In this document: piece by piece, positions 17,989 to 26,928 of the stretch | How positions within the stretch are numbered: the stretch's first letter is position 1 | Layout of the letters: each line of letters starts with the position of its first letter | Made by a program: the position numbers and the translations under genes | The notes under the pieces: model-generated | Seen by the model: the letters and a program-made list of their open reading frames with translations, nothing else | Told to the model about the DNA's origin: nothing | Databases searched by the model: none | Source: JAWLDA01 sp041686855 | Lineage (GTDB): Bacteria > Bacillota > Limnochordia > DTU080 > RSA5 | DNA: 64,000 bases | Assembly: GCA_041686855.1 (NCBI GenBank) | Contig: JAWLDA010000019.1 | Location: 16,381-80,380, forward strand | Direction of reading: 5' to 3'

Positions 17989-18720
17989 GTGGCCATCGTC
18001 GCAGTAGAGGACGTCAAAAAAGTTTACCCCCTCGGCAAGACAGAGGTGCACGCGGTAAAGGGCGTCTCATTCGCCATCGACAAGGGCGAGTTTGTCGCCA
18101 TCGTCGGACCCTCGGGCTCCGGGAAATCGACGATTCTCAACCTCATCGGATGCATCGACACACCGACATCGGGCACGGTCCGTATCGACGGGGTTGCCAC
18201 CAGCAGCCTCAAGGACCGTGCTCTCACGCGCCTGCGTCATGAGGCGTTGGGCTTCATCTTTCAGTCATTCAACCTCATTCCGGTTTTAAACGTGTACGAA
18301 AACATCGAATTCCCCCTACTCCTCGGCAAGTCGACGACCAACAAGGCTGAGACCCGCGAGTGGCTCGAGTACCTGGTTCGGGCCGTCGGGCTCGAGGCGT
18401 TTCGCAAACATAAACCGAGTGAGCTCTCCGGCGGCCAGCGTCAGCGCGTGGCGATCGCCCGGGCCTTGGCGGGTCGGCCTAAGATTGTCCTGGCCGACGA
18501 GCCGACCGCCAACCTCGATTCTGAGACCGGCAAGAGTATCATCGAGTTGATGCGATCGATGAACGAGGAGTTAAAGACGACCTTTATCTTCTCTACCCAC
18601 GACGGGCAGATCATGGAGGCGGCCGACCGCTTAATTCGGCTGCACGATGGACGCATCGCCGAAAGCGCCTCCACGGAGCAGGAGGCGCATGCCGAATCGG
18701 GCGCGGAGGCGACGCCATGA
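17989..18720 (+). CDS. ABC transporter ATPase, LolD/MacB type
   Basis: 243 residues with Walker A GPSGSGKST, the Q-loop FIFQSFNLIPVLNVYENIEFPL typical of the LolD/MacB/FtsE branch, signature LSGGQRQRVAIARAL and Walker B VLADEPTANLD. The start is GTG 17989 with GGAGGG 7 bases upstream; a longer frame running back to 17908 lacks a site. It overlaps the next permease gene (ATGA), so ATPase and permease are coupled. With two FtsX-like permeases and a LolA-like protein downstream, a lipoprotein- or lipid-export role at the inner membrane is likely. Confidence 0.92.
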   Translation: MAIVAVEDVKKVYPLGKTEVHAVKGVSFAIDKGEFVAIVGPSGSGKSTILNLIGCIDTPTSGTVRIDGVATSSLKDRALTRLRHEALGFIFQSFNLIPVLNVYENIEFPLLLGKSTTNKAETREWLEYLVRAVGLEAFRKHKPSELSGGQRQRVAIARALAGRPKIVLADEPTANLDSETGKSIIELMRSMNEELKTTFIFSTHDGQIMEAADRLIRLHDGRIAESASTEQEAHAESGAEATP

Positions 18721-20225
18721 GCGTCGTGTGGAAGATTGCGCTGCGCAACCTCAGGGAGCATCGCGTCAAGACCCTGATCATCGGCATGATCATCACACTG
18801 GGCATCGCTGTGTTAGTCGTCGGCAATTCGCTGATGGACACCGCCGCCGAGGGGATTCGACGCACGTACACCTCGAGTTACACCGGGGACTTCATGGTGA
18901 CGGGCGTGCACCGGGGCAGTTTGACCCTCTTTGGCATGCAGGATATCGATAGTTTTGACGCTGTTATTCCTGAGATTCCCTCGTTCGACGAGGTGGTCGC
19001 GTTCGCCGAGCAACATCCGGAGGTCGTGGCGACGAGCCCCCAAGCGGCCGGACTGGCCATGGTCGATTACGAGGAGAACCGCAGTTACATGCAGTTGTTT
19101 GGGATCGACCCTGCGGCGTACCAACGGATGTTTCCTGAGAGCATCGAGATTTTGGAGGGGCGTTTCTTGGCGCCGGGGGAGGAGGGGATTCTCCTTAACG
19201 CGCAGACCGCCTTTGAGCTCGAACGGAATCGTGCTCTGCCACTTGAGCCGGGCGAGTTGGTCCTCTTGACGGGGATGAACGAACTAAGCGGCGTCAAGGT
19301 GCGGGAAGTACCGGTGCGGGGGATCTTTCGCTTCCGCTACTCCAACCCTCAGCTTGACATGGTCTCGCTCATCGACATCGGCAACGTGCGCTCACTGGCG
19401 GGGATGAATCTCGCCAAGGTGAACGAGGCGGAGCTGAGCGAGGAGGAGGCGGCGCTCTTTGACGTCACCGACGCCGACGCACTCTTTGGCGGCGAGGACG
19501 AGCTTTCTAGCGACGAGGACGCTCTCTTTGGGACAGAGCTGATCGAGTCGGTCGACGTGGTTTCAGGCGAGAGCCTCGACGAATCGCTCGTCTTTACACC
19601 GATGGAGCCGTCCGCCCCCCAGAGAAGCGACGAGGCCTCCAACGCGTGGCACTTCCTCCTCGTGGACGTGCGGGACGGCGCTGATCCGGCCCGAGTGGCC
19701 GCGGACTTTCAACGCTTCTTTTCCGAGCGAGGGATCGCGGCGACAACGAGCGACTGGCTGTCAGGCGCCGGGGCGCTCGCCGGTCTGGCCCACGGCATGA
19801 AGAGCATGTTCAACATTGTCATCCTCGTGATCGCTGTGGTCGGAATCATCATCATTATGAACACGCTGGTCATCTCCGTGACGGAACGAATCACTGAGAT
19901 TGGCACGATGCGGGCGCTGGGAGCGCAGAAGCGCTTCGTGCGGCGGATGATCGCCTGCGAGACGTTGATCACCTCCGGGGTGTTTGGGTTGCTCGGCGTC
20001 GCTGTCGGATGCATTCTTTTATGGGTGTTGAACGCGACCGGACTGGAGGCGCCCAACGTCTTTTTCGAAATCCTCTTTGGCGGCAAGGTACTCCATCCCG
20101 TTCCATCCGTTGGCGCCATTCTGACGTCCCTGGGCGTCGTCGTCGTCATCGGCCTGATCGCCAGCGTGTATCCGACGTCAATTGCACTCAAGATTAAACC
20201 GGTCAAGGCGATGCAAGGCTCGTAG
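18717..20225 (+). CDS. FtsX-like ABC permease, LolC/E type, with acidic LFG repeats
   Basis: 502 residues: one N-terminal transmembrane helix (LIIGMIITLGIAVLVVGNSL), a large periplasmic MacB-core domain, then three C-terminal helices with the FtsX motif ITEIGTMRALGAQKRFV. Within the periplasmic part, roughly residues 238-285, an acidic insert repeats the pattern x-L-F-[DG]: EEAALFD, DADALFGG and DEDALFGT. The same pattern recurs at the N-terminus of the barrel protein at 22698, which suggests a shared binding motif. It forms a transporter with the ATPase upstream and the second permease downstream. Confidence 0.88.
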   Translation: MSVVWKIALRNLREHRVKTLIIGMIITLGIAVLVVGNSLMDTAAEGIRRTYTSSYTGDFMVTGVHRGSLTLFGMQDIDSFDAVIPEIPSFDEVVAFAEQHPEVVATSPQAAGLAMVDYEENRSYMQLFGIDPAAYQRMFPESIEILEGRFLAPGEEGILLNAQTAFELERNRALPLEPGELVLLTGMNELSGVKVREVPVRGIFRFRYSNPQLDMVSLIDIGNVRSLAGMNLAKVNEAELSEEEAALFDVTDADALFGGEDELSSDEDALFGTELIESVDVVSGESLDESLVFTPMEPSAPQRSDEASNAWHFLLVDVRDGADPARVAADFQRFFSERGIAATTSDWLSGAGALAGLAHGMKSMFNIVILVIAVVGIIIIMNTLVISVTERITEIGTMRALGAQKRFVRRMIACETLITSGVFGLLGVAVGCILLWVLNATGLEAPNVFFEILFGGKVLHPVPSVGAILTSLGVVVVIGLIASVYPTSIALKIKPVKAMQGS

Positions 20226-20251
20226 GAGCAGGCTCCCGATAGGATCCGTTG

Positions 20252-20329
20252 GGATTCCCCTAAGGATTCCCCTAAGGATTCCGCTAAAGATTTCCCTAAA
20301 CGAGTCTCTAAAGAACGGGATCCCTTTAA
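20252..20329. repeat. 12-bp tandem repeats between the two permease genes
   Basis: Units of exactly 12 bp: GGATTCCCCTAA at 20252 and 20264, GGATTCCGCTAA at 20276, AGATTTCCCTAA at 20288, ACGAGTCTCTAA at 20300, then AGAACGGGATCCCTTTAA. The last repeat runs directly into the AAAGGAGGGG ribosome binding site of the next gene. Divergence rises toward the 3' side. Confidence 0.85.
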
Positions 20330-20343
20330 AGGAGGGGTGACGC

Positions 20344-21699
20344 GTGGTCCTACTCAATATCGCTGTGCGCAACGCGGTGCGACAATCAAAACGAAGCCTC
20401 CTCCTCGCCGGCGCCATCGCCTTTGGCGTCATGGTGATCACGTTGCTTAACGCCTTTACGGCAGGCGTGGTAGAGAACATCAAGGTGAACATGGCCTACG
20501 CGTTCGGCGGCCACATCTTTATCAGCGGGTCGGAGTTGAGTGAGACAGGGCGCGTCGTGGGACGCATCAGCGAACCCGAACGGCTCGAGCAGACGCTCGC
20601 CAACGCCGACGTGACCCTGGCCTCGATGCACCGGCGGTCGCGGGCGATGGCGACCGTGATCTTTGGGGCGCGGCAGGCGACCGAACGCATCGACGGCGTC
20701 AACTTCCGGGTCGAGACGGAGCTGGCTAAGGGACTCCCGCTACGAGCAGGCTCCCTTGAGCAGCTCGGCACTGAGCCGCAGGCGATCCTCCTTACGGGAC
20801 TCACCGCCGAAAAGCTCGGCGTCGTCGTCGGCGAGCAGGTCCTCGTACGTCTCACAACGGTCAACGGCCAGCAAAACGTCGGTGAGTTTTTGGTGGTCGG
20901 TGTGGTCGAGGACGGTGGCAATCTTGGGCTGGCCTCAGCTTACGCCGATCTGAGCACCCTGAATGCGCTCCTGGGGCTGGGGCCGGACGAGTACCAAATG
21001 CTCAACTTGGTGTTAGACGACATACGGGCGGTCAATCCGGCGGCCGATGCGCTGGTTCAACAGAGCCGAAACGACGGCCTCAACGTGGTCCGGCCCTTGC
21101 AGGAGATCTCCAGCGATCCCCTCGAGGCCCAGTTGCAAGGGCAGGAGGCGGTGGGTCAACTCTTTGGCCAAACCTTCTCCACCTCCACCGACGAGACGTG
21201 GGAAGGGACAAAGTTTCAAGTGACGACGCTGAATGAGATCCTGGAGCCTGTGGAGTCGGCGCTCGTCGTCCTTGACGCCATCGCAATGGGTATCTTCCTC
21301 ATTCTACTGGTGATCACCATGGTAGGCATTTTGAACACGTTTCGGATGATCCTGATCGAGCGGACCCGCGAGATCGGCACGATGCGGGCTTTTGGGATGC
21401 AACGAGCCGCGGTGCGGCGCATCTTTTTGCTGGAGGCGGCCGTGATTGCACTGGGCGGGGGCGCGATCGGGATCGGACTGGCCGGGGTCGTTGCGGCCGT
21501 CGTCTCCCAAATCTCGTTTGCCCACCTTCCCCAGCTTCAGTTCTTCACGGATAACGGTCACTTCACGTTTTGGCTAACGCCGGGAGATGCGGTCTCCAAC
21601 CTGATCATTCTCCTCGTGATGAGCCTTTTGGCGGCTTTCTTCCCGGCCAATGCCGCGGCCCGGTTGCGGCCAGCGAAGGCGCTGGGCGCCCACTTTTAG
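20344..21699 (+). CDS. FtsX-like ABC permease, LolC/E type
   Basis: 451 residues with the same layout as its upstream paralogue: N-terminal helix (LLLAGAIAFGVMVITLLNAF), a periplasmic MacB-core domain and three C-terminal helices, with TREIGTMRAFGMQRAAVRR as the FtsX signature. GTG 20344 has AAAGGAGGGG 6 bases upstream. It lacks the acidic LFG repeats of its partner, so the two permeases are likely a LolC/LolE-like heterodimer with different periplasmic partners. A tandem-repeat gap separates it from the downstream LolA-like gene. Confidence 0.9.
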   Translation: MVLLNIAVRNAVRQSKRSLLLAGAIAFGVMVITLLNAFTAGVVENIKVNMAYAFGGHIFISGSELSETGRVVGRISEPERLEQTLANADVTLASMHRRSRAMATVIFGARQATERIDGVNFRVETELAKGLPLRAGSLEQLGTEPQAILLTGLTAEKLGVVVGEQVLVRLTTVNGQQNVGEFLVVGVVEDGGNLGLASAYADLSTLNALLGLGPDEYQMLNLVLDDIRAVNPAADALVQQSRNDGLNVVRPLQEISSDPLEAQLQGQEAVGQLFGQTFSTSTDETWEGTKFQVTTLNEILEPVESALVVLDAIAMGIFLILLVITMVGILNTFRMILIERTREIGTMRAFGMQRAAVRRIFLLEAAVIALGGGAIGIGLAGVVAAVVSQISFAHLPQLQFFTDNGHFTFWLTPGDAVSNLIILLVMSLLAAFFPANAAARLRPAKALGAHF

Positions 21700-21707
21700 C
21701 GGGCCGT

Positions 21708-21798
21708 CGGAGCGGGTGACGAGCGGACTGGAGTGGGTGGCGAGTAGACCGGAGCGGATGGCAAGTAGAGCCGGCACTGAGTAGCGGGTGGCAAGGCG
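21708..21798. repeat. degenerate 21-22 bp tandem repeats
   Basis: Three to four diverged units begin GGAGCGGGTGACGAGCGGAC (21710), GGAGTGGGTGGCGAGTAGAC (21731) and GGAGCGGATGGCAAGTAGAG (21752), and a partial unit follows. They occupy most of the gap between the second permease and the LolA-like gene. Confidence 0.7.
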
Positions 21799-21861
21799 GA
21801 GCGGTCTGGGCGTTCGTGGTTGACAGCACGACATGTTTGACGGGTGGAAGGGGCTGGCGGT

Positions 21862-22698
21862 ATGAGAAGCGTTTCTCTACAGCGAGATCTTTGGCGAGGT
21901 CTGGGAGGATGGATGGCGGCGTGGCTGCTAGTCGGTGCGTTCGTTCTCTTGGGCACGGGCTCCGGCTCGGCCCGGGCGGCCGAGAATGCCGATCCAGCCC
22001 AGAATTCCGGTTCAGCCGAGATCGCTCGTGTCTTGGAGGCGCTCGACCAGCAGAGCAACTTTACCGGCGCCGACTTCTCCGCTGTGATGACCATGATTAC
22101 GCAAGATCCCGAGAAGGGCCTGGAGAAGTTGGTCGTGCGGCAGTTTCGGCGGGACGCGGAGGATAAGTTCCTTCTGCTCATCGAAGAGCCAAGCGCCCAG
22201 CGGGGGCAAGGGTACCTGCGAGACGGCGAGAGCCTCTGGTTTTACGACCCGGAGAGCCGCAAATTCTCACACACCTCCCTTAAGGAGAGCTTTGAAGGGA
22301 GCGACGCCCGGAACTCTGACTTCGCTCAAAGCCGCCTCTCAGACGATTACCGTGTGACGGCGTACGAGGAAGGACGACTCGGGCAGTACGACGTGTACGT
22401 GATCGAGTTAGAGGCAGTCAACTCTGAGGTGACGTACCCCTACCTCAAGTTGTGGGTGACACGGGAGTCGAATCTGCTTCTCAAGTCCGAAGATTACAGT
22501 CTGACGCGGCGTTTGATGCGCACGGCGCTCTTCCCCAGCTACGCTCGAGTGGGCGACTCTGTTGTGCCCAAGCAGATGCTTTTTATCGACGAGTTGGTGC
22601 AGGGGAAGCGAACACAGATCACGCTGACGCAGATGTCGGTCGATCCGCTACCGCCGAATGTGTTCACCAAGGCCTTTGTTGAGCGGGTGAATCGCTGA
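21862..22698 (+). CDS. outer-membrane lipoprotein-sorting protein (LolA-like fold)
   Basis: 278 residues with a Sec signal peptide (hydrophobic AAWLLVGAFVLLGTGSGSARA, cleavage after ARA). The mature part matches the outer-membrane lipoprotein-sorting family: NFTGADFSAVMTM, RGQGYLRDGESLWFYDPESR and SNLLLKSEDYSLTRRLMRT. The fold is an open beta barrel that carries acyl chains across the periplasm. ATG 21862 is used because GGAAGGGG sits 8 bases upstream. It lies between two LolC/E-like permeases and a barrel protein with a 1-bp stop/start overlap, so I infer one envelope-transport system. Confidence 0.88.
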   Translation: MRSVSLQRDLWRGLGGWMAAWLLVGAFVLLGTGSGSARAAENADPAQNSGSAEIARVLEALDQQSNFTGADFSAVMTMITQDPEKGLEKLVVRQFRRDAEDKFLLLIEEPSAQRGQGYLRDGESLWFYDPESRKFSHTSLKESFEGSDARNSDFAQSRLSDDYRVTAYEEGRLGQYDVYVIELEAVNSEVTYPYLKLWVTRESNLLLKSEDYSLTRRLMRTALFPSYARVGDSVVPKQMLFIDELVQGKRTQITLTQMSVDPLPPNVFTKAFVERVNR

Positions 22699-24161
22699 TG
22701 CGCAGCGTACTACTCGTCATCGCCTTCGCCATAACGCTCGCCGTTGCGTCGTCCACGCCTCTCGTTCCCAGGGCATCGGCCCAGGAGGTTCTCAGCGCCG
22801 ACGAAGAGCGGCTCTTCGTCGCAGTGGAAGACGGGCTCTTTGGGAGTGATGGGGACACGTTCCCCAGCGGCGAGGATGAGCTCTTTGAGACAGACGACGA
22901 GGCGCTGTTTGGTTCCGACGAAGACGACCTCTTTGGCGGCGGCCGGGGCGGCCTCTTGCAAGAGGTCGACTCGTCCAACGGCGACGGGGTCTCGCTGGTG
23001 GACGAGTTGCTGGTCCGAGACCGGCCGGAGGTGGGCCTCACCTACCGCCTCGCGCTGCAGTCTGACTGGGTGTGGCCCCGAGTGACGCCGTCGTCGCCGG
23101 TGAGGGTCCCGGAACATCGGTTGGGACTGCAACTGAACGGCTCGATCTTTGTTGACGCCCGCCCGAGGCCCGACTTCCGCCTCTTTGCCAAGGCGAGAGC
23201 CGAAGCGAACCCGTCGACTCCTCTCCTGCAATTGCACGAGTTGTTCGCCGACTTCAACCTCGACGAGCGAGTCTTCTTTCGCGGCGGGAAGCAACAGATC
23301 TCTTGGGGCGTCGGTTACTTTTTTAGTCCGGCGGATATTGTGAACATCGGGCGGCTCGACCCCGAAAACCCCGAAGCCGACCGAGAGGGTCCTGTCGCCC
23401 TCAAAGTCAACCTACCTGTGGGCTCCAACAACTACTACGTCCACCTGATCGCGGATCGTGACGGAGCGACCTCCCACCTGGCGGTGGCCCCCAAAGCCGA
23501 GGTGGTCTTGGGCGGATCCGAGTGGGGGCTGGGCGCGTACGTCCGGGAGAGGAAGGCGCCGCGGGGCATGGTCACCCTGTCGAGTTCATGGGGACCCATC
23601 AGCCTCTTTGGGGAAGGCGTCCTTAGTTACGGCTCGGATAAGCGCTTTGTGCAGGAAGCGACGGGACCGGGCTCGCCGGCGCTTGCCGTGGTGCGACGGA
23701 CGGACGAGCCCTTCGCCCATGCGACGTTTGGCGCTCGCTTGGCTGTGACTGATCCCCAAGGCCGCTATTCAGTCTCTGCGGCGGCGCAGTACGCCTTTAA
23801 CGGAGAGGGATATCCGCCCGGTTTTCTGGCGGAGAATGGCGATGAGATTCAGGCGCTCGTTAACTCCGGGGCACTTTCACCGGCGGACTTGCGCAATTCG
23901 GGGCGGCACTACGCCGCGCTCTCGCTGGGGTGGACGAAGGCCTTAAACTCGAGGTACTCCCCGAACCTCTTTTGGATGGGGAATTTACAGGACGGATCCG
24001 GGATGGCCACGGCCACACTCGGCGTTGATCTGTGGCAGGAGATCGACGCCTCGATTGGGCTGCGTCGGACCTACGGACCGATCGGCGGCGAATTCGCCCC
24101 TGGCGGCGGTGAGACGACCCTCTTTTTTCGGGTGAGTCTGGGCAGCGATCGCGCGTACTAG
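22698..24161 (+). CDS. predicted outer-membrane beta-barrel protein with N-terminal acidic LFG repeats
   Basis: 487 residues with a signal peptide (LLVIAFAITLAVASSTPLVPRASA). An acidic segment follows with five 8-residue-spaced repeats: EERLFVAV, EDGLFGSD, EDELFETD, DEALFGSD, EDDLFGGG. The rest alternates polar and aromatic residues as in transmembrane beta strands, has Gly/Asn/Pro-rich turns and ends in LFFRVSLGSDRAY, resembling a barrel terminal strand. The ATG overlaps the stop of the LolA-like gene. Its 3' end overlaps the convergent gene at 24158 by 4 bp. The specific family is not recognised with certainty; an alginate-export/DUF1302-type barrel is possible. Confidence 0.75.
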   Translation: MRSVLLVIAFAITLAVASSTPLVPRASAQEVLSADEERLFVAVEDGLFGSDGDTFPSGEDELFETDDEALFGSDEDDLFGGGRGGLLQEVDSSNGDGVSLVDELLVRDRPEVGLTYRLALQSDWVWPRVTPSSPVRVPEHRLGLQLNGSIFVDARPRPDFRLFAKARAEANPSTPLLQLHELFADFNLDERVFFRGGKQQISWGVGYFFSPADIVNIGRLDPENPEADREGPVALKVNLPVGSNNYYVHLIADRDGATSHLAVAPKAEVVLGGSEWGLGAYVRERKAPRGMVTLSSSWGPISLFGEGVLSYGSDKRFVQEATGPGSPALAVVRRTDEPFAHATFGARLAVTDPQGRYSVSAAAQYAFNGEGYPPGFLAENGDEIQALVNSGALSPADLRNSGRHYAALSLGWTKALNSRYSPNLFWMGNLQDGSGMATATLGVDLWQEIDASIGLRRTYGPIGGEFAPGGGETTLFFRVSLGSDRAY

Positions 24162-24529
24162 AGGGAACTGTGTGGGCTCTCCGGGCTCGAGTTCGATGCA
24201 TTCGGGTTGACCATCGGGCAGTTGGGTCGGCCGTAGTAGACGCAATCTTTGGGGTACGTCTGCGCCCCCGATTCGGTAGTGAAGTCGTAGAACTCGCACC
24301 GGGGACGGGAGTCGTCCGCCTCCTCACGCTCGAAGCACATGCCGGCGTAGGAGGCCGCGTGTTCGAGACTCTTCCAGACGAGCCACTGAGGCTCTTCGTC
24401 GACGAGGCAGCGCCCGACGATGGCACCCGTGTGGAAGGCGCCGCCCCACTCCTTTACCCCGTGGGGAACGTCCCGCTTAGACTGGAAGTGGCGACAGTGT
24501 CCACATTGCAGAAAGGCAAACCTCTTCAC
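24158..24529 (-). CDS. small cysteine-rich protein
   Basis: 123 residues from GTG 24529, which has GGGAGGG 6 bases upstream and overlaps the stop of the M14 peptidase gene (GTGA). It contains CGHCRHFQSK at the N-terminus and later Cys residues in GRCLVDEEPQ, GMCFEREE, RPRCEFYDF, KDCVYYG and PNCPM: eight cysteines in all, suggesting metal binding. No membrane segment. Family not recognised. The coupling to the peptidase gene suggests a linked role. The longer frame starting at 24559 is unlikely, having no ribosome binding site. Confidence 0.7.
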   Translation of the reverse strand: MKRFAFLQCGHCRHFQSKRDVPHGVKEWGGAFHTGAIVGRCLVDEEPQWLVWKSLEHAASYAGMCFEREEADDSRPRCEFYDFTTESGAQTYPKDCVYYGRPNCPMVNPNASNSSPESPHSSL

Positions 24530-25302
24530 CGTGAACCCTCCCCGGAAAAATAGCGACACGTCTCTTGAATGGCTCGCACGTGGAGTTCGGCGCGTAGTGA
24601 CAAGGCAAGCAGCCCTGGTGTCTCGACGGTGACCGTGTGCGGCGCGTGGTGCGCGTACACGTAGAGCGCGATGGGGGCGTGCTCGAAGTCGCGGGCCTCT
24701 TCGCGTGGGAACGGGACCGAGATCATGCCGTCTGCCGTCTCCAACGTGTCGACCTTCTCTTTGTCCGCAAGCGCAACATCTGGGCGGGCGAGGTCGAGAA
24801 TACGGCGTCCGAGAGTCGGCCCATCGCTGGTGGGCGCCGGATCGATCACTTCGTAAAGGTACATAGCGGTGAAATCACAGTCCTCGTGGAGATCGAGGAA
24901 GAAGTCGAACTGTTGGTTGGCGATCTGGTCGCGGAAGGCTTGGACCGCGGGGTGGCGCGGCGCGTCAAACTGCCGGTTGAGATCGTTGCCGTCCGCGGCG
25001 TAACGAATTCCCCGCTCGAAACCCCACGGGTTGAGACAGGGAAAGATCGTAAAGCGGAACTGGTCGAGCCACACCTCGGCGTGATCGGCAAGCCACTGCT
25101 GAAGCCCGACCACGGCGGCCGGCTCCTCGCCGTGAATCCCCGCGTCGATGAGGATTGACGGAATGGTAGCCCCTTTAGTGGGCGCCGTTGGCTCGTGCGT
25201 CAGCGCGAAGAGGGGGTACCCGTCGGCTGAACCGATCTCGTGCACGCTCCACCCGCGGCGAGCCATGGATTTCACGGTACGGATGACGTCGGAGTAATTC
25301 AT
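24526..25302 (-). CDS. M14-family zinc carboxypeptidase-like protein (MpaA/AstE type)
   Basis: 258 residues from ATG 25302 (MNYSDVIRTVKSMARRGWSV). Zinc ligands are seen in DAGIHGEEPAAV (HxxE) and FLDLHED (second His), and the substrate Arg/Asn region in NPWGFERGIR and DLNRQF. The Glu in VTVETPG may be the catalytic base. This subgroup contains murein tripeptide amidases and succinylglutamate desuccinylases. No signal peptide, so cytoplasmic. The frame extends upstream to 25422, but those residues look unlike the family. Confidence 0.85.
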   Translation of the reverse strand: MNYSDVIRTVKSMARRGWSVHEIGSADGYPLFALTHEPTAPTKGATIPSILIDAGIHGEEPAAVVGLQQWLADHAEVWLDQFRFTIFPCLNPWGFERGIRYAADGNDLNRQFDAPRHPAVQAFRDQIANQQFDFFLDLHEDCDFTAMYLYEVIDPAPTSDGPTLGRRILDLARPDVALADKEKVDTLETADGMISVPFPREEARDFEHAPIALYVYAHHAPHTVTVETPGLLALSLRAELHVRAIQETCRYFSGEGSR

Positions 25303-25389
25303 GTCTCTTAGTTTTGCCGTAAGAGCGCCATCTCCTTCGTCGTCAGAGGCTGCTCCAAATTGGTGCCAAGTCGACCCTACATCGGGCCG

Positions 25390-25475
25390 AAATCGACCGC
25401 AAGCCGACTCCAAACCGCTCAAACCGACCCCAGACCTACCTCAAGCCTACCTCAAGCCTACCTTAATCCGCCCTA
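25390..25475. repeat. 11-bp tandem repeats upstream of the M14 gene
   Basis: Eight units, seven of 11 bp and one of 9: AAATCGACCGC (25390), AAGCCGACTCC, AAACCGCTC, AAACCGACCCC, AGACCTACCTC, AAGCCTACCTC, AAGCCTACCTT and AATCCGCCCTA (25465). They fill the gap between the solute-binding protein gene's end and the start of the M14 gene. Confidence 0.85.
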
Positions 25476-25493
25476 TACGATTGCTCAATAAGA

Positions 25494-25519
25494 GAAACGG
25501 CCCCGTAAGGGACCGTTTC
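25494..25519 (-). terminator. hairpin, probable terminator of the solute-binding protein gene
   Basis: GAAACGGCCCC and GGGACCGTTTC pair over 11 positions with one mismatch around a 4-base loop. Read on the minus strand the stem is followed by a short pyrimidine-rich tract (CTCTTATT). It lies 81 bp past the stop of the minus-strand gene at 25600-26889. Confidence 0.55.
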
Positions 25520-25599
25520 CGCGAGGTTCTTTTGGTTTGAAATCGATTCCTAGTCAAGGTCTGCGCCTCGCAATGGGCTAGGCCGACGCATCAGACCGA

Positions 25600-26889
25600 C
25601 TAGTTGCGACCGGCGGCTATCTCCTCGCGCAGGACGGAGTTCATCACGCGCTCTGCCTCTTCGAGCGCCGCTGAATTCCCCGTCTCGCCTTTGACGGCTT
25701 TTAAGAGGATGTCGCCGCCAAGCGAGTGTACTTTCCCCCAGTAGCCGTGGCGGGCGCCGTAGGTGTAGAGCGGTTTGTTAAAGAGTGCGACCATCTCCGG
25801 CGCCAGCGCGTAGGGGTAGAGCTCCTGAATCTCATTAAACATCGAGCGCCGCACCGGCAGCCATTGACCCTGGATCTCGTAGAAGCCCCTTAGCACGTCC
25901 GCCTGCAAAAACGCTTCCATCGCTCGCCAGGCCTCGTCCGGGTGCTCGGTGGTGGCGAGCATGTATATGTTGCCTGCATTGTGCCGCACGACATCTTGAC
26001 CGGGCTCAGGGCCGACGACGGAGCGGAGCGAAAGATTGGTCGATCCGACGTCGAGCGTCATGGCCGGGTACGTCGCCGCGCTCATGATGGCGGTCGAACC
26101 GTTGACGACACCGTCGTAGCTGTGGCCTCCGGTGGCGAAGTTGGGCATGCCTGTCGCCCACAGCTCTTGGATGAAGTCAAGGGCCTGATGACCGCGTTCG
26201 TTGTTGAGTGTGACGTTTGAGTCGCCGATGTAGAGGAGACCTTGGCCCAACTGCTCCATGTACATATGCATGTCGTAGATCAGAATCAAATTGTTCGCAG
26301 AGCTGGTGTAACCAAACCGCTCAACGACACCGTCACTGCCGAGTCGAGTGTTGGCCCGCGCTGCCGCGATGAGCTCTTCCCAGTCCTGCGGGAACGCCAC
26401 GCCGTTTTGCTCAAAGACGTCCGCGTTGTACAGGTCAAAGATGGGCCACATGCCGTAGGGGAGGGCATGGAGGCGACCCTTCTCGTCTCGCAGTGCGTCG
26501 AGTACGTCCGGCAAAAAATCGTCGCGGTCGGCCATCTTGTCGACGTACTCATCGATCGGTCGAGAGATGCCCTGTGTGATCCATTCGACCATCAGGTTGC
26601 TGGGCATATAGGCGAGGTCGGGGCCGACGCCGGTTGCAGAGGCGACGAGCAGCTTCTCCCTTAGCTCCGAGAAGGAGCTCAACACTACGTCGAGCTCGAT
26701 GTCGGGATTGGCTTCGTTGAAGTCCGCTTCAAACGCTTCGGCCCACGCTTCCGTCCCGGGGGCGTGGTAAATCCACATCGAGATCGGTGTCTGTGCTGCG
26801 CTCGGGAAGGCAGCGGTGAGGACCAATGCAAGGCTAAAGAAGAGAGCGACGATGGGTGACGTTTTGCGTGATGAGAGCCGATGATACAT
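25600..26889 (-). CDS. extracellular solute-binding protein (sugar ABC transporter type)
   Basis: 429 residues with a signal peptide (SPIVALFFSLALVLTAAFPSAAQ) that ends in an SAA cleavage site and has no lipobox Cys, fitting a soluble periplasmic protein in a diderm. The mature part has the family-1 solute-binding pattern: ISMWIYHAPG at the start, NPDIELDVVLSSFSELREKL, GPDLAYMP and NAGNIYMLATTEHPDEAWRAMEAFL. AGGAG precedes the ATG. No permease or ATPase gene for sugar import lies beside it, so it is an orphan that must use components encoded elsewhere. Confidence 0.9.
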   Translation of the reverse strand: MYHRLSSRKTSPIVALFFSLALVLTAAFPSAAQTPISMWIYHAPGTEAWAEAFEADFNEANPDIELDVVLSSFSELREKLLVASATGVGPDLAYMPSNLMVEWITQGISRPIDEYVDKMADRDDFLPDVLDALRDEKGRLHALPYGMWPIFDLYNADVFEQNGVAFPQDWEELIAAARANTRLGSDGVVERFGYTSSANNLILIYDMHMYMEQLGQGLLYIGDSNVTLNNERGHQALDFIQELWATGMPNFATGGHSYDGVVNGSTAIMSAATYPAMTLDVGSTNLSLRSVVGPEPGQDVVRHNAGNIYMLATTEHPDEAWRAMEAFLQADVLRGFYEIQGQWLPVRRSMFNEIQELYPYALAPEMVALFNKPLYTYGARHGYWGKVHSLGGDILLKAVKGETGNSAALEEAERVMNSVLREEIAAGRN

Positions 26890-26928
26890 TCGAGGATCAC
26901 TCCTATGGTGTGTGATGGTTCTCAGTTC

